Source: Motiliproteus sp047622605
GTDB taxonomy: Bacteria > Pseudomonadota > Gammaproteobacteria > Pseudomonadales > Balneatricaceae
DNA length: 5,404 nt
Assembly (NCBI GenBank): GCA_047622605.1
Contig: JBLHND010000196.1
Coordinates: forward strand, 1-5,404
Direction: 5' to 3'
Each line of letters begins with the position of its first letter. Within the stretch, counting starts at the first letter, position 1. Of the stretch, positions 1-5,404 are shown piece by piece. The position numbers were made by a program, and so were the translations under genes. Under the pieces are notes generated by a model that was not told the DNA's origin, did no database searches, and was given only the letters and a program-made list of their open reading frames with translations.

Positions 1-436
1 CGCCGACGGCGAGATGGCGCATCTGTTCAACATCGCGGATGCCGCGAAACCCCATCACCCCCTGGCTGTCGGCACCGGGGATCGGTAACCGCAGCGGCTC
101 GGAGCCGGTGGCGATCAGCAACCGGTCATAAGCGATCCGCTGGCCGTTACGGCACTCCACCTGCTGACAGGCACGGTCGATAGCGATCGCCTCGAAGGCC
201 TCTCCGGCAAGCAGCTCGATGCCCTGCTCCTCGTACCAGTCGCGATCATGGATCAGAATTTCGTCGAAACGACTCTCACCGGCCAGCACCGGCGAGAGCA
301 TGATGCGGTTGTAACTGCCGAAGGGCTCCTTGCCGATCACGGTGATCCGGTAGTGGTCTGGGGCGGCGGATAACAGCACCTCGAGGGTCCTTATGCCTGC
401 CATGCCATTGCCAATAATAACGAGATTGGGTTTCAT
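1..436 (-). CDS. FAD/NAD(P)H-dependent oxidoreductase, NasC-like or NirB-like (C-terminus outside window)
   Basis: The first 145 residues of a pyridine nucleotide-disulphide oxidoreductase family protein are visible; the rest lies beyond the left edge. The N-terminus carries an FAD dinucleotide-binding loop (VIIGNGMAG, about residues 6-14), then SYNRIMLSPVLAGE (about 41-54), a stretch I associate with NirB and NasC-type flavoproteins, and the FAD-domain ATGS motif (about 109-112). It starts 7 bp after the nirD stop with GAGG five bases before the ATG, so it is probably translated from the nirB-nirD transcript. By family knowledge such a protein passes electrons from NAD(P)H through FAD, either to a molybdenum nitrate reductase (NasC role) or within a NirB-like nitrite reductase. 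The visible part cannot separate these: presence of BFD-like [2Fe-2S] and siroheme domains further on would decide. The flavoprotein call is firm; the specific role is inference. Confidence 0.85.
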   Translation of the reverse strand, partial: MKPNLVIIGNGMAGIRTLEVLLSAAPDHYRITVIGKEPFGSYNRIMLSPVLAGESRFDEILIHDRDWYEEQGIELLAGEAFEAIAIDRACQQVECRNGQRIAYDRLLIATGSEPLRLPIPGADSQGVMGFRGIRDVEQMRHLAVG

Positions 437-443
437 AAGCGCC

Positions 444-767
444 TCAGGCCGCCACCTCGATCTGGCCTGCGTTGAGGCGGACCTGATAGACAGGGACCTT
501 CAACGCCTCATCCTCCTGGCAGACCCCCGTCGTCAGGCAGTAATGGTGCTTGTAGAGGGGCGAGGCAACGCTGGTCACGCCGCCCAGCTGCGCCAGGAGT
601 CCGCGCGAGAGGACGTTGGCCTGGCCGGCCGGATCGTAGTTACCGATCGCATAAAGGGTATCGCTCCGGGACTGACGAAACACAGCGACCTGCTGGCCGT
701 TGACCAGCGCGCAGACGCCGGTGTTGGGGGCGATATCGTTAAGAGGGCAGATAGGTGTCCAGTTCAT
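444..767 (-). CDS. nirD: Nitrite reductase (NADH) small subunit NirD
   Basis: A 107-residue protein, the usual NirD length, closely similar in pattern to E. coli NirD (ETGVCAL-, VLSRGL-, VASPL- and CxEDE-like segments are all present). It has the Rieske fold but not the iron-sulphur ligands: where a Rieske protein has C-x-H and C-x-x-H, this one has N43-Y-D45 and S69-P-L-Y72. Loss of the ligands is normal for NirD, so it should bind no cluster and act as the cytoplasmic partner subunit of NirB. The start at 767 is chosen because CAGGAGAG sits just upstream and the protein then matches NirD from residue 1. The frame stays open further upstream to 992, but that extension overlaps the nirB end and encodes a low-complexity Pro/Thr/Asn/Arg stretch. 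It lies 49 bp after nirB and 7 bp before the next gene, all on one strand. Confidence 0.95.
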   Translation of the reverse strand: MNWTPICPLNDIAPNTGVCALVNGQQVAVFRQSRSDTLYAIGNYDPAGQANVLSRGLLAQLGGVTSVASPLYKHHYCLTTGVCQEDEALKVPVYQVRLNAGQIEVAA

Positions 768-776
768 GGATTCTCT

Positions 777-824
777 CCTGTTAGAGGTCCTGTTAGTGGG
801 CCTGTTAGTGGGCCTGTTAGCTGG
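777..824 (-). repeat. Four tandem 12-bp units at the nirB-nirD junction
   Basis: Read on the minus strand the four units are CCAGCTAACAGG, CCCACTAACAGG, CCCACTAACAGG and ACCTCTAACAGG. The two central copies are identical and all four share CTAACAGG. The first copy contains the nirB stop codon, so each later copy repeats a TAA in the nirB frame. The AACAGG of the last copy begins the nirD ribosome binding site (CAGGAGAG). The array looks like slippage duplication of the nirB stop/nirD leader. It sets the distance between nirB termination and nirD initiation. Confidence 0.9.
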
Positions 825-3417
825 CCTTGGCGATGAGGGTGCCCTGGTCGAGGCTGGTCGCTTTCCCGGCACTTGTCGCTTTCTCGCTCGAAAAGGCGGG
901 ACGAATCTGTTGCCGCTCTTCGACAAAGACGATATTGCTGTCGAGGTCGGGGCTATTGATAAAGTGGCCGAAGCGCTTGAGCTTCTGCTCATCCTTGAGG
1001 GTGGCGGCCCATTCGCACTCGTAGTGATCGATATTGAGCTGCATCTCGGCTTCCAGATCGGTATTCAACCCCAGACTGTCATCGAGGATCACCTGACTCA
1101 GGTAGCTAAGGCCGCCCTCGAGGTTATCCATCCATACCGAGGTGCGCTGTAAACGGTCGGCCGTACGTATATAGAACATCAACAGCCGGTCGATGGTCTG
1201 GATCAGGGTGGCCTTATCGAGATCGGTGGCAAACAGGTCGCCATGACGGGGCTTCATGCCGCCGTTGCCGCAGACATAGAGGTTCCAGCCGTTCTCGGTG
1301 GCGATCAGGCCAATATCCTTAGACTGGGCTTCGGCGCACTCGCGGGTGCAGCCGGAGACCCCGAACTTGATCTTGTGCGGTGCCCGCAGCCCCTTGTAGC
1401 GGTTCTCCAGTTCGATGGCTAGGCCTACGGCATCGTCGACGCCGTAACGGCACCAGGTGCTGCCGACACAAGATTTGACCGTGCGCAGCGATTTGCCGTA
1501 GGCATGGCCGGTCTCGAAGCCAGCATCGACGAGCCGCTTCCAGATCGGCGGCAGCTGATGCAGCTGGGCACCGAACAGATCGACCCGCTGGCCGCCGGTG
1601 ATCTTGGTGTAGAGCCCGAAGTCCTTGGCGACCTGGCCGAGCACGATCAGCTTATCGGGGGTGATCTCGCCGCCGGCGATGCGAGGTACGACCGAGTAAC
1701 TACCGTCCTTCTGCATATTACCCAGGTAGATATCGTTGGTGTCCTGCAGGCCGATATGCGCATCTTTGAGCACATACTCGTTCCAGCAGCTGGCCAGGAT
1801 CGAGCCGGCGACCGGCTTGCAGATCTCACAGCCCTGCCCGGTGCCGTGTTTGTCCAGCAGGGCTTCGAAGCTCTTGACCTTCCCGACCCGCACCAGGTGG
1901 TAGAGCTCCTGGCGGCTGTGAGGGAAATGCTCACACAGGTCGTTGCTGACCTCCACCCCCAGCTCGGTCAGTTCATGATTAACCAGGCTGGTGAGCAGCG
2001 GCACACAGCCACCACAGCCGGTACCGGCCTTGGTGTGGCCTTTAACATCGCCCACCGAGCCACAACCACCGCTGACGGCGGTGCGGATATCACCCTTGGA
2101 GACAGCGTGGCAGGAGCAGATCTGCGCGGTTTCGGGCAGGGCCGCGACGCCGAGTCCGGTCTGGCCCTCGTCGTTGCGGCTAGGCAGGATCAAGGCTTCG
2201 GGGAATTCGGGCAGGGGAATGTCGTTGAGCATGTACTGTAATAACGTACCGTAATTCTCGGCATCCCCCACCAGGACCGCGCCGAGCAACCGTTTGTGGT
2301 CGGCGCTGACAACGAGCTTCTTATAGACCTCAGCCGGCTGGTTGTAATAGGTGTAGCTCTTGGCGCCGGGCGTCACGCCATGGGCATCGCCGATCGAGGC
2401 GACATCGACGCCCATCAGCTTAAGCTTGGTGCTCATATCGGCACCGTCGAAGGTTAAACACTGCTCACCCCCGCTGACATGGCTGGCGGCGACCTTGGCC
2501 ATGGCGTAGCCGGGGGCGACCAGGCCGAACAGTCGGCCGTTCCAGAGGGCGCATTCGCCGATCGCATAGATATCCGGATCTGAGGTCTGGCACTCGTTAT
2601 TGATAACGATGCCGCCACGCTCACCGATATCGATCCCACTGCTGCGAGCCAGCTCGTCCTGCGGGCGGATACCGGCGGAGAAGATCACGATATCGGTCTC
2701 CAGGTGCTCGCCGTCGGCGAACTCCATTCGATGGGTGCAGTGTTCGCCAGCGATGATGCGGCGGGTGGCCTTGGACAGATGCACCCCCACGTTCAGGTCC
2801 TGGATCTTGTCCTTGAGCAACGCGCCACCACCCGTATCCACCTGTACCGCCATCAGCCGCGGGGCAAACTCGACCACATGGGCTTCGAGCCCTAGGTCCT
2901 TGATCGCCTTGGCCGCTTCCAGTCCCAGCAGGCCGCCACCCACCACGGCGCCGATCCTGGCACCGCCCTCGGCGGCCGCGGTGATCATCTCCAGATCCTC
3001 GATGGTCCGGTAGACGAAGCAGTTCTTCCGGTCGTTGCCCTCGATCGGCGGCACGAAGGGGAAGGAGCCGGTGGCCAGCACCAGCTTATCGTAGCTCAGG
3101 GTCTCGCCCCTGGCCGAGGTCACCGTCTTTGCGGCACAGTCGATGGCGATCACCTTGTCATCCAGATGCACGCTAACGCCCTGGCGCTGGTACGTCTCCA
3201 GCGTGGTCATCGCCAGCGGCTCGGCGCTGCGGGTCTTGAAGAAATCGGTCAGATGCATACGGTCGTAGGCGACCCTGGGTTCTTCACTGAAGGTGATGAT
3301 CTGATACTCGGTGCTGCGATCGCTCTGCAGCAGGCTCTCAATAAACTGATGCCCCACCATGCCATTGCCGACGACGATCACGCTCTGTTTGCTCATGGCT
3401 ACTGGTTTTTCGCTCAT
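817..3417 (-). CDS. nirB: Nitrite reductase (NADH) large subunit NirB
   Basis: A cytoplasmic 866-residue protein (E. coli NirB is about 850) that reduces nitrite to ammonium with NADH. Domains in order: FAD/NAD(P)H oxidoreductase (GNGMVG about 17-22, ATGS 115-118, NAD-binding GGGLLG 160-165, DIYAIGECA from about 282); a BFD-like [2Fe-2S] domain with C434-x-C436 and C468-x-x-C471; a second CxxC (C530, C533); a nitrite/sulphite reductase ferredoxin-like region; and the siroheme/[4Fe-4S] site C650-x5-C656 plus C690-x3-C694. All key residues are present. I chose the ATG at 3417 because GGAG lies six bases upstream; a GTG at 3429 falls on that GGAG, and an ATG at 3396 has no good site, although the Rossmann strand begins only a few residues after it. 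The last 30 or so residues are a Ser/Thr/Ala/Lys-rich tail with a repeated KATS. It is the first gene of the nirB-nirD-oxidoreductase operon, behind an apparent sigma-54/NtrC promoter. Confidence 0.97.
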   Translation of the reverse strand: MSEKPVAMSKQSVIVVGNGMVGHQFIESLLQSDRSTEYQIITFSEEPRVAYDRMHLTDFFKTRSAEPLAMTTLETYQRQGVSVHLDDKVIAIDCAAKTVTSARGETLSYDKLVLATGSFPFVPPIEGNDRKNCFVYRTIEDLEMITAAAEGGARIGAVVGGGLLGLEAAKAIKDLGLEAHVVEFAPRLMAVQVDTGGGALLKDKIQDLNVGVHLSKATRRIIAGEHCTHRMEFADGEHLETDIVIFSAGIRPQDELARSSGIDIGERGGIVINNECQTSDPDIYAIGECALWNGRLFGLVAPGYAMAKVAASHVSGGEQCLTFDGADMSTKLKLMGVDVASIGDAHGVTPGAKSYTYYNQPAEVYKKLVVSADHKRLLGAVLVGDAENYGTLLQYMLNDIPLPEFPEALILPSRNDEGQTGLGVAALPETAQICSCHAVSKGDIRTAVSGGCGSVGDVKGHTKAGTGCGGCVPLLTSLVNHELTELGVEVSNDLCEHFPHSRQELYHLVRVGKVKSFEALLDKHGTGQGCEICKPVAGSILASCWNEYVLKDAHIGLQDTNDIYLGNMQKDGSYSVVPRIAGGEITPDKLIVLGQVAKDFGLYTKITGGQRVDLFGAQLHQLPPIWKRLVDAGFETGHAYGKSLRTVKSCVGSTWCRYGVDDAVGLAIELENRYKGLRAPHKIKFGVSGCTRECAEAQSKDIGLIATENGWNLYVCGNGGMKPRHGDLFATDLDKATLIQTIDRLLMFYIRTADRLQRTSVWMDNLEGGLSYLSQVILDDSLGLNTDLEAEMQLNIDHYECEWAATLKDEQKLKRFGHFINSPDLDSNIVFVEERQQIRPAFSSEKATSAGKATSLDQGTLIAKAS

Positions 3418-3463
3418 GCCTGACTCCACACTTTCTATTTTATTAAGACGCTGAAACGCTCTG

Positions 3464-3477
3464 CTAGAAGCATCTAG
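3464..3477. repeat. Short inverted repeat at the predicted nirB transcription start
   Basis: CTAGA-AGCA-TCTAG is a perfect dyad of two 5-bp arms around 4 bases. It spans the start (about 3466) predicted from the sigma-54 promoter. It could be an operator or form a small hairpin at the 5' end of the mRNA. At this length it could also be chance. Confidence 0.45.
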
Positions 3478-3492
3478 GCATAAATCATGCCA
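3478..3492 (-). promoter_or_regulatory. Sigma-54 (-24/-12) promoter for the nirB operon
   Basis: The minus strand reads TGGCATGATTTATGC. Against the sigma-54 consensus TGGCAC-N5-TTGC it keeps the GG and GC dinucleotides exactly 12 bp apart and has TGGCA and TGC intact, with two deviations (C to T at position 6 and T to A at position 12). Transcription should start near 3466, giving a leader of about 49 nt before the nirB ATG. The element is also an inverted repeat (GGCAT-N5-ATGCC on the plus strand, 3477-3491). The possible NtrC site upstream supports the call. Confidence 0.65.
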
Positions 3493-3512
3493 CCACTTCT
3501 GACAGCCCTGTT

Positions 3513-3525
3513 TATCAACGTTATT
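3513..3525. promoter_or_regulatory. Possible IHF site between the promoter and the NtrC-like site
   Basis: TATCAACGTTATT matches the first half of the IHF consensus (WATCAA-N4-TTR) exactly and the TTR part poorly. It sits in an AT-rich patch between the sigma-54 promoter and the NtrC-like dyad, at about -47 to -60 from the predicted start, where a DNA bend would help an enhancer-bound activator reach the polymerase. The position is more persuasive than the match. Confidence 0.3.
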
Positions 3526-3590
3526 AAAGCGTTTGCGGCCACTGATACCGGGCTGCAGCGAGTCAATGAAGCGCCGTGCCGCAGGAACTA

Positions 3591-3607
3591 GGCACCAAGA
3601 CTGTGCA
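3591..3607. promoter_or_regulatory. NtrC-like enhancer site
   Basis: GGCACCAAGACTGTGCA fits the NtrC dyad TGCAC-N7-GTGCA with correct spacing and one arm mismatch (T to G at the first base). Its centre is about 133 bp upstream of the predicted nirB start, a usual enhancer distance. A much weaker second match begins 32 bp further upstream at 3623 (TGGCT-N7-GTGCG), the three-turn spacing known between strong NtrC sites at E. coli glnA. It lies about 185 bp before rimB, so an effect on that gene cannot be excluded. Confidence 0.5.
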
Positions 3608-3619
3608 GCCTCTGGTGCC
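3591..3619. repeat. Inverted repeat overlapping the NtrC-like site
   Basis: GGCACCA (3591-3597) is exactly complementary to TGGTGCC (3613-3619) across a 15-base spacer. The arms can extend two more pairs (GA/TC) if one A is bulged. The left arm is also the left half of the NtrC-like dyad. There is no following T-run, so a terminator is unlikely. It may be a second regulator site or simply an array of related half-sites. Confidence 0.5.
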
Positions 3620-3792
3620 GACTGGCTTCGAATGGTGCGGCGGCGCCCTTACCTGTAAATATCCCCCACAAGGCACTAGCGAGCACAGGACGCTGCCTAT
3701 ATGATGCTTAAGTAATGGCAAGCGGCATGTCTATCTCTGCCATCTGTTAATCAGCACTATCGCAACCGCTACGAGCAAATCGGGGAAGGTCA

Positions 3793-4233
3793 ATGGCTAC
3801 TGATGCAAACAAGGTCGTTGGCTGGCGCGAGTGGGTTTCCCTGCCTGATCTGGGAATCGACCGGATCAAAGCCAAGGTCGATACCGGCGCCCGAACCTCG
3901 GCGCTGCACGCCTTTCTGGTGGAACCCTTTACGCGTGACGGCAAGCCCTGGGTGCGCTTTGATATGCATCCGGTTCAGGCCAATAAGGACACTTGCCTTC
4001 GCTGCGAAGCCCCCGTCTTAGATACCCGCACCGTGACCGATTCCGGTGGCCATAAGGAACAGCGCTATGTGATCAGCACCCCCTTGATGATCGGCAACGA
4101 GCGCTTCCCGATAGAGATGACGCTGACCAACCGCGACAGCATGCGTTTTAGGATGCTGCTGGGCCGAACCGCACTCGCGGGCAGATTTAGCGTCGATCCC
4201 CAAGCATCCTACTTAACTAGCGATACTTTGTAG
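3793..4233 (+). CDS. rimB: RimK-associated retropepsin-like protease RimB (family also annotated as 'ATP-dependent zinc protease')
   Basis: A 146-residue soluble protein without signal peptide or membrane segment. It has the single-domain retropepsin-like arrangement of the Zn_protease/DUF785 family: GWREWVSLPDLGI at about 10-22, then KVDTGARTSALHA with the aspartic-protease-type D30-T-G, a DSGG segment near residue 83, and a C-terminal block with NR..M.FRMLLGRTALAG.F.VDP. A single DTG implies a dimer, as in retropepsins. The family name 'zinc protease' is historical; I see no HExxH motif. In Pseudomonas a RimB of this kind is encoded with RimK and linked to RimK-dependent modification of ribosomal protein S6; the exact substrate here is unknown. 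GGGGAAGG precedes the ATG. rimK follows after 54 bp on the same strand, so the two are probably cotranscribed. The family assignment is firm, the role inferred. Confidence 0.88.
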   Translation: MATDANKVVGWREWVSLPDLGIDRIKAKVDTGARTSALHAFLVEPFTRDGKPWVRFDMHPVQANKDTCLRCEAPVLDTRTVTDSGGHKEQRYVISTPLMIGNERFPIEMTLTNRDSMRFRMLLGRTALAGRFSVDPQASYLTSDTL

Positions 4234-4287
4234 CTGCATTTCCAAGAACCTCCCCCACAACAGCCCTACGTACTTGGAGCCGGTCCT

Positions 4288-5202
4288 ATGAGACTTGTTA
4301 TCCTGTCTCGCAATCAAAATTTGTATTCCACCAAGCGTCTGGTCGAGGCTGCCACTCAGGCAGGCCATGAGGTACAGATTGTCGATGTCTTGCGCTGCTA
4401 TATGAATATCAACTCCGACGACCCCAGCATCCACTACCTGGGCAAGGAACTGAAAGCCTTTGATGCGGTCATTCCCCGCATCGGCGCGTCGGTGACTTTC
4501 TACGGTACGGCGGTGCTGCGGCAGTTCGAGATGATGGGGGTCTACCCGCTGAACGAGTCGGTGGCGATCAGCCGTTCACGCGATAAGTTGCGCTCCATGC
4601 AGCTGCTGTCGCGCAAGAAGATCGGCATGCCGGTCACCGGATTTGCCAGTAAACCCGGTGACATTCCCGACCTGCTGGATATGGTCGGCGGCGCGCCTGT
4701 GGTGCTCAAACTGCTGGAAGGCACTCAGGGGATCGGGGTGGTGCTGGCAGAAACCCGTCAGGCGGCACAGAGCGTACTCGAAGCCTTTATGGGGGTGAAA
4801 ACCAACATCATGGTGCAGGAATATATCAAGGAGGCAGGCGGCGCCGACATCCGCTGCTTTGTTATCGGCGACAAGGTGGTCGCCGCCATGAAGCGCCAGG
4901 GCAAGGAGGGCGAGTTCCGCTCCAACCTGCACCGAGGCGGCAGTGCGGCCCTGGTTAAGATCACCCCCCAGGAGCGCGCTACCGCCGTGCTGGCCGCCCG
5001 GACCATGGGGCTGAATGTCGCCGGTGTCGACCTGCTCCGCTCAGCACGCGGTCCGCTGGTGATGGAGGTCAACTCCAGCCCCGGTCTGGAAGGGGTTGAA
5101 AAGGCCACCGGTAAGGATGTCGCCGGCGAGATTATCCGGTTTATCGAGAAGAGTGTTGATGCAAAAAAAGCCAACCGCACCCGTACTCGGGGCGCAGGTT
5201 AA
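4288..5202 (+). CDS. rimK: ATP-grasp alpha-L-glutamate ligase RimK
   Basis: A 304-residue cytoplasmic protein, the same size as E. coli RimK (300), which uses ATP to add glutamates to the C-terminus of ribosomal protein S6 and can also make free poly-alpha-glutamate. The N-terminal pre-ATP-grasp domain starts MRLVILSRN and includes the PRIGASVTFYGTAVLRQFE segment (about 63-81). The ATP-grasp core follows: K141 and glycine-rich GTQGIG (145-150), E178 in MVQEYI, D187-I-R, RSN at 211-213, D248 in AGVDLL, and the metal-binding E260-V-N262 in MEVNSSPGLEG. These nucleotide and metal ligands are all intact and, as far as I recall, fall at the same numbers as in E. coli RimK. The C-terminus ends in a short basic tail (KKANRTRTRGAG). 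The start has GGAG nine bases upstream. It lies between rimB and a deacylase gene that begins 3 bp after its stop, a tight operon. Confidence 0.95.
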   Translation: MRLVILSRNQNLYSTKRLVEAATQAGHEVQIVDVLRCYMNINSDDPSIHYLGKELKAFDAVIPRIGASVTFYGTAVLRQFEMMGVYPLNESVAISRSRDKLRSMQLLSRKKIGMPVTGFASKPGDIPDLLDMVGGAPVVLKLLEGTQGIGVVLAETRQAAQSVLEAFMGVKTNIMVQEYIKEAGGADIRCFVIGDKVVAAMKRQGKEGEFRSNLHRGGSAALVKITPQERATAVLAARTMGLNVAGVDLLRSARGPLVMEVNSSPGLEGVEKATGKDVAGEIIRFIEKSVDAKKANRTRTRGAG

Positions 5203-5205
5203 ACG

Positions 5206-5404
5206 ATGACAACCAAAAACTCAGTTCTGGAAATCGCCGGCCAGACGATCCAACCAGGAGAGCGCAGGTCACTGCATATCGACCTAGGAAAGCTCTATAA
5301 CCACACCAACCTGGATCTGGATCTGGAAGTCATTCATGGCCGTCGCGCAGGACCCACGCTGATGGTCTGTGCCGCCATCCATGGCGATGAACTCAACGGC
5401 GTCG
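5206..5404 (+). CDS. Succinylglutamate desuccinylase/aspartoacylase-like M14 family protein (C-terminus outside window)
   Basis: The first 66 residues of a zinc-dependent M14-type amidohydrolase are visible; the gene runs off the right edge. The diagnostic part is GPTLMVCAAIHGDELNGV (about 49-66), where H59-G-D-E62 is the first zinc-binding H-x-x-E pair of the AstE/aspartoacylase/carboxypeptidase superfamily. The third zinc ligand and the catalytic glutamate would lie outside the window. Its ATG comes only 3 bp after the rimK stop, with an AGG in the end of rimK as a likely ribosome binding site, so translation is probably coupled to rimK. The superfamily cleaves N-acyl amino acids or C-terminal amides. 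Next to a glutamate ligase the natural inference is removal or processing of a glutamate-containing amide, but the substrate is not shown by the sequence. There is no signal peptide. Confidence 0.85.
   Translation, partial: MTTKNSVLEIAGQTIQPGERRSLHIDLGKLYNHTNLDLDLEVIHGRRAGPTLMVCAAIHGDELNGV

Larger units (their letters stand above)
3418..3792. other. Divergent intergenic regulatory region between nirB and rimB
   Basis: There are 375 bp with no convincing gene. The nirB-proximal half holds the sigma-54 promoter, two short inverted repeats and an AT-rich possible IHF site; the centre holds the NtrC-like dyad. The rimB-proximal part (about 3640-3792) must contain the rimB promoter, but I see only a weak candidate: TATGAT at 3700-3705, one mismatch from TATAAT, with no good -35. 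A 6-bp inverted repeat (ATGGCA 3715-3720, TGCCAT 3738-3743) also lies there, without a clear role. I see no terminator-like hairpin with a T-run. Confidence 0.8.

Noticed and set aside
768..992. N-terminally extended NirD starting at 992
   Set aside because: The extension overlaps nirB and translates the tandem repeats as low-complexity sequence; the start at 767 has a good ribosome binding site and gives the normal NirD length.
1504..2241. Long plus-strand open frame of 245 codons opposite nirB
   Set aside because: It lies wholly antisense to the conserved BFD and ferredoxin-like part of nirB, shows no recognisable motif, and is explained by GC-rich codon bias in nirB.
3418..3429. GTG start for nirB at 3429
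   Set aside because: This codon overlaps the GGAG that best serves the ATG at 3417, and the extra residues have no family support.
3511..3530. FNR/CRP-type site upstream of nirB, as in E. coli nirB
   Set aside because: Only one TTGAT half-site is visible on the minus strand; the partner ATCAA at four bases' distance is missing.
3716..3730. Sigma-54-like element on the plus strand (TGGCAAGCGGCATGT) before rimB
   Set aside because: It keeps the GG but has GT in place of the essential GC at -12, and no activator site is placed suitably for it.
4234..4287. Terminator or internal promoter between rimB and rimK
   Set aside because: No hairpin with a T-run and no convincing -10/-35 pair in this 54-bp gap; cotranscription is simpler.

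Overview
The window looks like the chromosome of a moderately GC-rich (high-50s %) marine-type gammaproteobacterium. I infer this from NirB, NirD and RimK sequences that resemble the E. coli proteins closely at motif level, from the GC content, and from the rimB-rimK-deacylase arrangement, which I associate with Oceanospirillales/Pseudomonas-like lineages. I cannot name a genus. I see no mobile element, tRNA, rRNA or CRISPR array.

Left half (1-3417, minus strand): a nitrite/nitrate assimilation operon read in the order nirB, nirD, then an FAD/NAD(P)H oxidoreductase that runs off the left edge. NirB (siroheme/4Fe-4S/FAD) and NirD form the NADH nitrite reductase that reduces nitrite to ammonium. 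The third gene resembles the NasC electron-transfer subunit of assimilatory nitrate reductase or the N-terminus of a second NirB-like protein. The nirB-nirD junction holds four tandem 12-bp units that include the nirB stop codon and run into the nirD ribosome binding site.

Middle (3418-3792): a 375-bp divergent intergenic region. Reading toward nirB it contains a correctly spaced sigma-54 -24/-12 promoter, an AT-rich possible IHF site and an NtrC-like dyad about 130 bp upstream of the predicted start. This is the classical nitrogen-limitation architecture and supports an assimilatory role for the operon. Two short inverted repeats lie over the promoter and predicted start.

Right half (3793-5404, plus strand): rimB (retropepsin-like protease), rimK (ATP-grasp glutamate ligase) and the start of an M14-type aspartoacylase/succinylglutamate desuccinylase-like gene, arranged as an operon. 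A ligase that adds glutamates, a protease and a zinc deacylase side by side suggest an amide-bond writing and trimming system acting on ribosomal protein S6 or on a small peptide. It is the least characterised part of the window.
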